Assembly: GCA_019155205.2 (NCBI GenBank)
Contig: JAHNZQ020000277.1
Coordinates: 606,441-624,606 of the forward strand
Direction: 5' to 3'
Source: Gracilaria vermiculophylla
Taxonomy: Eukaryota > Rhodophyta > Florideophyceae > Gracilariales > Gracilariaceae
Length of the DNA: 18,166 nucleotides
How positions within the stretch are numbered: position 1 is the first letter of the stretch; every line of letters starts with the position of its first letter. The notes beneath the pieces were generated by a model, which was given only the letters and a program-made list of their open reading frames with translations, did no database searches and had not been told where the DNA came from. The position numbers and the translations under genes are program-made. Shown piece by piece: positions 10,790-18,166 of the stretch.

Positions 10790-11610
10790 ATCCCATGACC
10801 ATACTTGTGGTGTGGTGTGTGCTTCGTTATTGGTAAAAAAATAAACAAACGATTTCAGAAAAAGGAGCGCAAATACAAACTAACACCAAAAAAGCATTTT
10901 AAACATCACCTAGAAACCCAAAACTCGTCTTCTTGTCTATATTCCGTCCATCTTTTCTATTTCAAACATGTTCCCAAGCAATCAATTTACATTTCATAAC
11001 CAACGTTTACTTCGAACACTCCGTGAAGCGAATCAATCTCTACTCCAAATTTTAACACAGCTCAATCAATCCAAAACATAGACCTTTGACTATCTTCACC
11101 GTGGCGAAACTAAAATTTCAAAACCCCCCAAAAACACCTTCTAAATGGACACTACAAAATAAAATAAATATTCATAGATCATTTTTTCGCACTTTTGATG
11201 TGCTTCTACTTTGAAAACCCATTTAATTTTCAACGTACTATTTTGTACAGTTACTTTGGCTCTACATGCATGCATGTTTTTGAGTATAACGCGATGGGCA
11301 TGCTTTTCTATGAAACTTAAATATCTTTACAAATTCTAAACACAAATTCCACTCGGTGAATACTGCAAAGAACAGTTGCCCATTTAAGACGGTAATTTGA
11401 CAGTTTACGTTTGTTATACTCTTAATAATGTTTTATTGTATATTATACTGTGGTGCAGCACACAGCGCATGTAAAGTACGACCGGTCGGTATGTTTCAAG
11501 TAGGCAGTTTTATTTAGAAACCGTATAGTTGCTCCACCTTGTAAGATGAAGATACACTAGTACAAAGGATGGTTGAAAGAGCACCAAACCGTCTGTAGGT
11601 AAAGGATTTT
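10790..11610. other. AT-rich region without genes
   Basis: Base composition switches sharply here from GC-rich to AT-rich. There are no long open frames, tRNAs or repeats that I can see. An AATAAA-like string occurs near 10840, over 1.1 kb past the CAP-D3 stop, so its use as a poly(A) signal is doubtful. The region ends where the LTR-like tandem units begin. Confidence 0.55.
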
Positions 11611-12150
11611 GGTACCTTTAGTTCTTCTTTTGAAGTGATAGTGCATAATGTCCTTTGGGAGTTTTTGGAGACTCCAAAATCGCAAGTTCTTGAAAATCAT
11701 CTCCGTCAGTTACGGTCATGAGCTGGGGGAACCCTGAAAGGTGGTCAGCAAGCACTAAGCGGAGAAGGCGGTTCACGGGGTGAAAAAGGCTCCTACAGGC
11801 GCTGCTACGAGGCTACTTAGGTATCGGCGGCTTAGAAACCTGAAGGTGTTCGATAAGAGTCTTCAACTGGAATAAGTGTGGTACTGTCAGTTTTCTTTTC
11901 GAGGTAGGAGCACACGACGTCCGTTAGGAGTTTTTGTTGACACCAAAGACGTGAGTCCCTAAAGGTGGTTTCCGGTATTCGCTGTCGCGGGCGGGGAGGA
12001 TTTCTAAACGGGATCTGCAAACACCAAGCGGAGGGGTGGTGCTCTGGGCGGACAATGTTCCTACAGGCGCTGCTACGAGGCGACCTGGGGATCGGCCGCT
12101 TAAGAAACCTTAGGATGATGAACGAAAGTCTCCAACCGGATAATAGACGT
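11611..12150 (+). repeat. Two tandem LTR-like units, period about 268 bases
   Basis: Sequence from about 11611 to 11870 recurs, diverged, from about 11880 onwards. Anchors are GGTAC at 11611 and 11880, GGGAGTTTTTGG versus AGGAGTTTTTGT, and the shared block TCCTACAGGCGCTGCTACGA at 11791 and 12059. The second unit is also the one present in the inverted right arm. Confidence 0.75.
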
Positions 12151-12445
12151 AGAGTCAAGCGTGCTTGTTACAGTTCCCCAGAAGTGGAGCTCGACCAAAA
12201 GATCAAGTATCAAGCCGGGAGGCCGCCTCGGCAGGTCTCACTACCGTAGTAATTACCTGCACAAGGTAACTAAAATAAATATAACTTCTCCCGTCCCTTA
12301 AAGATCCTGTAGCGCACGCGGGCAGAAATATGCACCAAGTGGCTCAGGCTATAAAACACGAGCCCTCCTTCGGAACATCCCGTCGTAAAGCCAAACCACC
12401 ATATCACCTTCGGATCCACTGTGCTACATATCCCCTTTCCTGAAT
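11917..12445 (+). repeat. Left arm of inverted LTR/leader repeat
   Basis: This arm is homologous to the reverse complement of about 17640-18166. The best block I aligned by eye, 12200-12244 against 17842-17886, matches at 41 of 45 bases. Homology continues past the likely LTR end through a leader block containing GCACGCGGGC and GCCAAACCACC, and fades near 12445. It probably holds an LTR followed by 5' untranslated leader. Confidence 0.85.
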
Positions 12446-13017
12446 TGCACCACGTCCTCGAGGTGCATCTTCCAATAGCTCGATCCGTGGGTGTCTCCTA
12501 TCGGTGTTGATGCCAGCGCGGCTTCCGGCGATGTGACACATCCTCTCCTTTAGGCATTCCTTCATATTTTTATACTCTTGCGCGGCGTACCACCCCGAGC
12601 TGGTGTCTTATCTCTTGCGGTGTTTGCAGGCCCTGGCCCTCCTGGACCCGGCCTCGTCATCTCCTTCTTGGCGTAGTCCCGTCAGTGCTGCCGTGCCAGT
12701 CGGCGGCGTGAGATTCCGCACAACTCGAGCGTCTCGTGTGCGGCGCAGGCGTTCGACCTCCGCGGCCGGAGCGTGGCTCAGTCCTGAATGTTCGCTGAAT
12801 CCTTCAAAGCACTCCATGCTCCGATTCCTTCAAAGACTATCTTTTGGGTAACACCCGATTCCTCGGGTCCGCTCGTTCCGTCTCCATGAAGGTGCATCAT
12901 CTCATACGTTTGTCTTCTGCGACTCCGTCGGTCTCCACTGGATATGAAATTGATCTTAAACATGGTGCTTTATACCTTGCCTGCCTCCGGTCGTCCGTCT
13001 TCTCTGCGCATTCCACG
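12446..13017 (+). other. Leader of the left element, no clear gene
   Basis: This lies between the end of arm homology and the first plausible ORF1 start. An 82-codon frame at 12603-12851 has no recognisable motif. The region may contain a broken N-terminal part of ORF1, but I could not follow one frame through it. Confidence 0.4.
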
Positions 13018-15288
13018 ATGGCGTCTCGACGCGGCTCCCTCCCTGGTCGGGCGTATAAACGCGGGCCGCTCCCCAAGTGGCGTCAGATCCCTCTCCCCAG
13101 GTGCTACGACACGGTCGTTTGCCATTCATCCTGCTACATTCACCTTCTGCATGACTTCTCCAGTCTAGGCGCCTACGTCTCAGTCCGATCGTGAGGTGTA
13201 TCACAACTCTACCAGTGTAACATTTCGCCGAGGGGAGCAATTCTACCATCGTGCCACGCAGGGATTCGTGCCGTTCCATGTCAGGGGTGTCAGTCTGCAG
13301 TGCCCCATTGAGAACTACATCCACCATTTCGGACAGTACCTTCAGGCGATGCGATTCCGCGCCGTACCGGAGGTTGCTTGGAACGACCAGAAACGGAATC
13401 GGGTGGAAGCCTATCGCGCTCTCTGGCTCAATACACCGGTTCATTGTGACAGCGTTCCAACCACAGTGGGACACTGCGATACTCCTTAACTCAGGTGCGC
13501 CAAAGAGAGGGAGGTCCAGGCGCGACTCCAGTTACTCCTTCACAAGGAGATCTCGCACCAGCGATCGGGGCGGCCCGGAAGCATTACCGATGAATGCTCT
13601 GCCCTCGCGGTGCTGCCCTTCGAACCCTCATACGATCGTTTCTACTGGCTCAACCAAAATCGTTGGGGAACGCACCCTGCGGATGAGACCCGAGTACGTA
13701 CCGCCTTTTGGTATTTCTATGAGTGGCATAACACGGAATTCCACGACAGGTCTTCTGGGCTACGTCCGAAGTACTACCTCAAGGTGAACAACTCTCGGAG
13801 GGACTACTGGATATCCCCGCACTCTGCGTGGCAACACCCATTACCTTTGCATACCACACCTTGGAGGTTCTAGATCCCCATTACTCCTCACGGCGTTTCA
13901 TCATGTTGGTCGCCTCGACGGAGATCACGGTCGGCACCCTGACGGCGTATCTTCAAGCAGCGGACGAAGGCTTCACTTGCTATACTCGGTGCCGCGACGT
14001 TCGCCTTTACTGAAATTCTTCGTATCAGCCGACCATCGGTTGTTTGCTTCCCTTTTCGGAGTCGATCATAAGGGTCCTACGCTCTTTCGGCATTCAGAAC
14101 CTGAAGAAGGGCACCGCGCGGAGTGAATCCGAGGAGGAGACGCTGCTAGATTACCACCTGCATGTGGCGTGGAACGGTACGCCGGGCTTCCTTTGGTATG
14201 ACTATAGCGAAGAAAAGTTCAACCCCATCGTGGGGAGCCCCAAAAGAGACGATGACTGGCAAACCTACCAGGCCTTTCCACGTCTTGCGCCTTATTGGGT
14301 TCTTCAGGTGCCATGGCTCCGAGTCTCCGACTATGACCCTTTGATGGAGAGCCTGGCAACTCGCCCGCCCCGTCGGTTACCGACTCCGTCCCAGGATATG
14401 GTTGCGCCTTCTGAGGTCATCGCGCCACGTCCCGCCGCTATGCCGGATCCTCCCGCAGTGGTGGCCACCGTGTCTCCCATGGGAGAAGACGAGAGTACTC
14501 TTATCTCGGTAACTTCGGCACCGCTGTTGCAACCCCGACTGCAGAGCGTCCCTGCTCCTGTCCTTCAGCCTCGCCTGCGGAGCGCTCCAGTTCCCGTACC
14601 GCCGTCACCTCCGGTGTCACCGACTCCGCCCTTGGCTCTGCCGACCTCTACGGCGGTGCCTGCAGAGTCCCGTCCGGAAGCCCCTGTCCCAGCTGGTCCG
14701 CCGTCCGCGGCTCCTTCCGTGGCGGTTGATGCTCCGTCAACGGAGGTGGCCACTTCGGGTGCATCATCGGGCGGGTTATCCTCTGGGGCACTGGGTGCTG
14801 CCTTCCAGGAGTTGGTGCAGGCTTGCCTAGTGACGGGCCGTCCTGCTCCAGATACTCGTGTAGAGGCTCTGCACTAGGCGCATGACTGGGTCTTAGAACT
14901 CCACAAGGCCCGGGCGGACCGAGCCTCGATGGCGGCCATCAAGGAACGTCTGGCGGAGTTTTTCGAGAGCCAAGCGCTCACTGCAAAACCACGCCTCAAA
15001 GCGGTGTTTACGACGCGACTAGGTGACCTGTAGGTGAAAGAAACTCTGGCGATGGGAGAAGGTCCTCGGAAATGGCGAAATAAAAGATCCTTGAGTTGGA
15101 GCAGAAGCTCCGTAAACGTTAGTTGCAATACAAACGGGCCGTGCCCGCCCAGCAACAGGAATTGCCCCCGTGGGAGCTTGCGAAAAGCGAGCAGCGGCGT
15201 CTCGGAGGCGAAAAAGAGAACTCCAGGTGGGAGAAAGATTGCGGAGACGAAAACAACTCTGGTCGGGGGCCCCATTCCCCTTTCCTAA
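13018..15288 (+). pseudogene. Degraded gag-like ORF1 of the retroelement
   Basis: A coding remnant reads rightwards from an ATG at 13018 (MASRRGSLPGRAYKRG). It shifts frame near 13190, meets TAA at 13487-13489, shifts back near 13830-13870, meets TGA at 14011-14013, and then stays open to TAG at 14875-14877. A similar reading continues past that stop, with TAG at 15031-15033, another shift near 15080 and TAG at 15120-15122. Visible parts are an aromatic, charged region (13250-13830), a region rich in Trp and Tyr (14100-14340), a Pro/Ser/Val-rich linker with repeated LQPRL motifs (14510-14700), and a Lys/Glu/Gln-rich, coiled-coil-like tail. I find no CCHC zinc knuckle and no protease motif. 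The gag call rests on position behind the LTR and leader, not on a recognised domain. It ends 10 bases before the oppositely oriented pol stop. Confidence 0.55.
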
Positions 15289-15298
15289 ACGGAAGCGT

Positions 15299-17656
15299 CT
15301 ATGTAAAGAAGCGTTTCCGCACCAGATTGGCATGGTATCTTCTGAAGAGGTTCTCCGAGATGTGTCCCGGAGGTTGTTCCGTGGCTTCTTCTGAGGGGCA
15401 TCGGTACAAGAGGACGCGGTACGGTATCCCTGTGGCGGTTTGTCGGTGGGAGACGATATGGTCCACCGCGTAGAGGATATCACCTTGAGGGGTCATAATG
15501 GCTTCTGGAGCTTTCATCAATGGTTCACCGAAAGGTGTGATGAGGTTTTCAGTATCCAACTTTGACGTCGCTCCCAAGGTGGTCAGCTGAGGAAGTTTCG
15601 CGTGTGGTCCCTGAGATGGGATGGCGGGCATTCCTGAAGGGCTGGGCGTCGGGACTTTCGTCACCTCGTCACGGGAAACGACGCCTCGAAGCCCGTTTAC
15701 GTTATTCGGGACAGTGTCCCTACAGGTGTCTAGGACGTTGTAGGGCCCTGAGGTATTTGGCGCCAACTTGCGCGTGACGTCCGGTGGTTCATCGAATGTC
15801 TTCTTAAGTATATCGAGGAAAACCTCGTTACTTTCTTTCAGGTGTGGGTCCTCCTTCACCTTCCGGTCGAAGTCCTGTCTACTTCCCATCCTCGAGACGT
15901 TGAGTCTCTCCTTTGCAATGGAGAGTTCGTGCTTATACCACCTTAAGATGGAGCGTTTTGCTTGCACCACTGTTGGCACCTGTGGTCCATCCGCCGGGTG
16001 CGCCGTGCCGCCTGCCACAAGGGCGGCACTAGGCGGGATGCGCGAGAGCTCCAAATTGAAAAGGGCGGTCCCCGTGGAGCGGTGTAGCCGCAGGTTGTAT
16101 GCAGACATGAGCGTGCTCACATGTGCGTCTCTATCCTTCTTGTGGTCCGCGACGTAGTGCTTCAGACTCCAGGTGATGGTCTTGTTGAACCTCTCCGCTT
16201 GTCCGTTGGTCTGGAGGTGATGGGCAGTTGTAAGCAACTGTTTCATCCCCAGCATTCCGGAGATGGCGCTGAGAAGCTTCGCCGCGAACTGGGGGCCATT
16301 CTCGGTGAGAAGGTACAACGGTATTCCATATGGGTAAACCCAGTGCTCCATAAAGACATCGGCAATTACTGCTGCAGTGGTGCTCCGGAGGGGGATGGCA
16401 CGCATGATGTTCGAGAAACGACCAGTGATCACGAGGATAAATCGGTACCCTCGCTCCGTCTTGGGGAGGGGGCCGAAGATGTCCAAGGCCATGAACTCCA
16501 AAGGTCCTAAAGGCGGGAACAGAGTGAGTGGCGTCCGGTATTTACGTATATTCCCCTTAGCGGCGGTGCACAAAGAGCAATCCGCCATTGTTTGGAAGGC
16601 TGCATTAGCCATGTTGGCCCAATAGAACTCCCTCCGCATGTTTAAATATATAAACGATCCACCGGGGTGCCCGGCGAGGCGAGGATAGTGCGAGAGATAC
16701 AGCGCCCTCACCCATAGTCTTGTCGGGACGAACTTTTAGAGAGCTCCATCCAGGGGAAGGCGGAATACAAGTATGCCGTCCGGGTCGACATCGGATGACG
16801 ATGTTAGACTCCCCACAGTGGCGAGGCACTCCTCGAAGTACGCATCTGTACTCTATTCCTTCAGGAACTCCGCTATGGTGATGAGGAGAACTTCTTTCTC
16901 CTCCCCAATTAGGGCCATCACCTCAGGGAGCCCACTGTACTAACCTTCAGGTTCACAGCATTCCAAGCATTCTCCACCGGATCCTTCTTTCCCGTCAGCG
17001 TCCTGGATGACCAGACACGGGATGTTGTCCTCCAAAGGTGTTTTGTCTTCCCCCTCGGTAAAGATTCGCGAGAGCGCGTCCGCTGCCTGGTGTTTTATGC
17101 CAGTGGGGTAGACGATGTCAAATTCAAACTCTAGGAGGCGTAGCCTTCACCTTTTCAAGCCGGCGAAAGCATCCTTCATAGTCAGTGTCCACTTCAATGG
17201 TGCGTGGTCCGTCCTCAAAGTGAGACGCGTGCCTTCCAGGTAGGCTCGTAAAAGCATCACCGCTCATGAGATGGCGAGATATTCGCGCTCCGAGGTGGAA
17301 TAGTTCCGTTTCGTAGGTAAAAGGCTGCGCCTTAAGTATCCAATAGGTTGAAGTATACCTTCAGGTTGTTCCTGTAGGATAGCACATCCGACCTGGTATT
17401 TACAGCCGTCTATGTTCAGCACCATTCGGCCGTGCCGCTTCGGAACTACCAAGATCGGTGGCTCTTCAGGTCTCCCCTTCAAGGTGGTGTAGGGTTCAAA
17501 CTCTTCGTCCATCAGGATAACCATTTGCGTCGGCTGGTCCTTCTTAAAGATGCGATTTCAGGTAGCCGCAATATGGGAGAAGTGCAGGACAAACCTCCGA
17601 AAGACAGTGCACAACTCCAGGAAGGAAGGAAGCTCCGTCTGGTTCGTGGGAAGGTT
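15299..17656 (-). pseudogene. Degraded chromovirus pol: RT thumb, RNase H, integrase, chromodomain
   Basis: A single minus-strand frame runs from about 17656 to 15299. It encodes the end of reverse transcriptase (NLPTNQTELPSFLELC), then RNase H with all four expected acidic residues (LNID, YSTSERE, LRTDHAPLKW, HQAADALSR). Next are the integrase zinc finger (H8, H15, C45, C48, counted from 16711) and the catalytic core with D77, E137 and E173. E137 stands where Asp is expected, in LLTENGPQF. A GPY motif (322-324) and a C-terminal chromodomain (about 412-463) complete it. Six in-frame stops break it: TGA at 17558-17560, 17264-17266 and 17147-17149, TAG at 16940-16942 and 16853-16855, and TAA at 16736-16738. 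No frameshift was found. Gag, protease and the RT palm are missing upstream. The integrase-chromodomain part (16711-15299) is still open for 470 codons. Confidence 0.92.
15302..15478 (-). other. Integrase C-terminal chromodomain
   Basis: The last 59 codons of pol read YAVDHIVSHR, then IPYRVLLYRCPSEEAT, then ENLFRRYHANL. This follows the chromodomain pattern of an opening Y-x-V-x-x-I, a Y-x-V strand, an EEAT turn and a closing helix with RRYH. The usual Trp of the second strand and the TWEP Trp are replaced (LLYRC, TEQP), so chromatin binding may be altered. Its position after the GPY motif places the element among the chromoviruses. Confidence 0.8.
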
Positions 17657-18166
17657 ATGTAGTACATTGGCTCCTACGGCAAGAGGGTGGTTTGGCCTTA
17701 AGGTATAATATTCCTAAGTAGGGCTCGTATTTTATTAGCTGGGCCACGTGGTGCATAATCTCGCCCGCGTGCACTACACTATCCTTGAGGAACGGTAGAA
17801 ATATTATTTAGATTAGTTAATTTAGGAAGATGATTAGTACCGTAGTGAGACCTGCCGAGGTGGGCTCCCGGCTTGATACTTAATTTTCCGGTTGAGCTCC
17901 ACCTCTGGGGAAGTAAAGACAAGCACCCTTGAGTCTTCATCTACTTTTCCGGTTGGATTCTCTTGTCGATCAACTCAGGTTTCTAAGCCGCCGATCCCCA
18001 GGTCGCATCATAGCAGCGCCTGTAGGAGCCTTGTCCGCTCAGTGAACCTTCCCCTCCGCTTGGTGTTTGCGGATCCCTTTCAGAATTTCCCCGGCTCGCA
18101 ACAGCGGATACCGGAGACCACCTTTAGGAATACGCGCCTTTGGAGTCACCAAAAACTCCTAACGGA
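17640..18166 (-). repeat. Right arm of inverted LTR/leader repeat, cut by the window end
   Basis: The reverse complement matches 11917-12445. Reading leftwards, LTR-like sequence (18166 to about 17840) is followed by the same leader block, which then passes directly into the RT thumb near 17650. Gag, protease and most of RT are therefore deleted between leader and pol. The outer end of the arm lies beyond the window. Confidence 0.85.

Larger units (their letters stand above)
11611..18166. mobile_element. Composite, decayed Ty3/gypsy chromovirus with inverted ends
   Basis: The unit has LTR/leader-like arms that are inverted relative to each other, not direct as in a normal LTR element. A gag-like ORF1 points right from the left arm. 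A chromovirus-type pol points left from the right arm. The two coding regions meet tail to tail near 15289-15299 with no LTR between them. ORF1 and pol are both broken, so the unit cannot be active as it stands. The right edge lies outside the window, and no TG...CA termini, target-site duplication or primer-binding site could be fixed. The best explanation is two related insertions joined by recombination or inversion, with loss of the 3' half of one and most of the 5' half of the other. Confidence 0.8.

Noticed and set aside
15299..17656. Reassigned stop codons (TGA read as Trp) as an explanation for the pol stops
   Set aside because: COQ5 and CAP-D3 use TGG for Trp, pol also has TAG and TAA stops, and the first gene ends in TGA. 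Ordinary decay explains it.
11917..18166. A standard intact LTR retrotransposon with direct LTRs
   Set aside because: The arms match only as reverse complements, and the two coding regions are on opposite strands.

Overview
The window looks like a stretch of a nuclear eukaryotic chromosome. It holds a nuclear-encoded mitochondrial ubiquinone-pathway methyltransferase (COQ5) and a condensin II HEAT-repeat subunit (CAP-D3), both readable as single uninterrupted frames. It also holds long simple repeats and a decayed chromodomain-bearing Ty3/gypsy retrotransposon. Single-exon genes, moderate GC and LTR elements would suit a compact algal genome such as a red alga, but the sequence does not prove the lineage.

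Layout. Positions 1-160 are a CT microsatellite. A 655-codon gene (833-2800) encodes an unrecognised, probably tail-anchored membrane protein with an internal repeat. COQ5 follows at 3644-4465 on the same strand. After a 1.9 kb non-coding gap comes the CAP-D3 gene (6335-9727), whose stop codon runs straight into a 92-base, almost pure G tract. Next is a CpG-saturated island with alternating CG runs (about 10005-10420), then an AT-rich gene-free stretch (about 10790-11610).

The last 6.5 kb is a composite retroelement. Its two ends are LTR/leader-like arms about 0.5 kb long in INVERTED orientation (about 11917-12445 and 17640-18166). The left arm lies next to a second, tandem unit offset by about 268 bases. 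Inside the arms an ORF1/gag-like region runs rightwards (about 13018-15288). A pol region of RT thumb, RNase H, integrase and chromodomain runs leftwards (17656 to 15299). The two meet tail to tail at about 15289-15299 with no LTR between them. Both halves carry stops: pol keeps one frame throughout but has six in-frame stops, while ORF1 has stops and frameshifts. The simplest reading is two members, or two parts, of one chromovirus family joined tail to tail, both now dead. An ambisense mobile unit is the more exciting but less likely alternative, and it can be tested by looking for other copies of the central junction.

The three host genes share a strand but show no functional link to each other.
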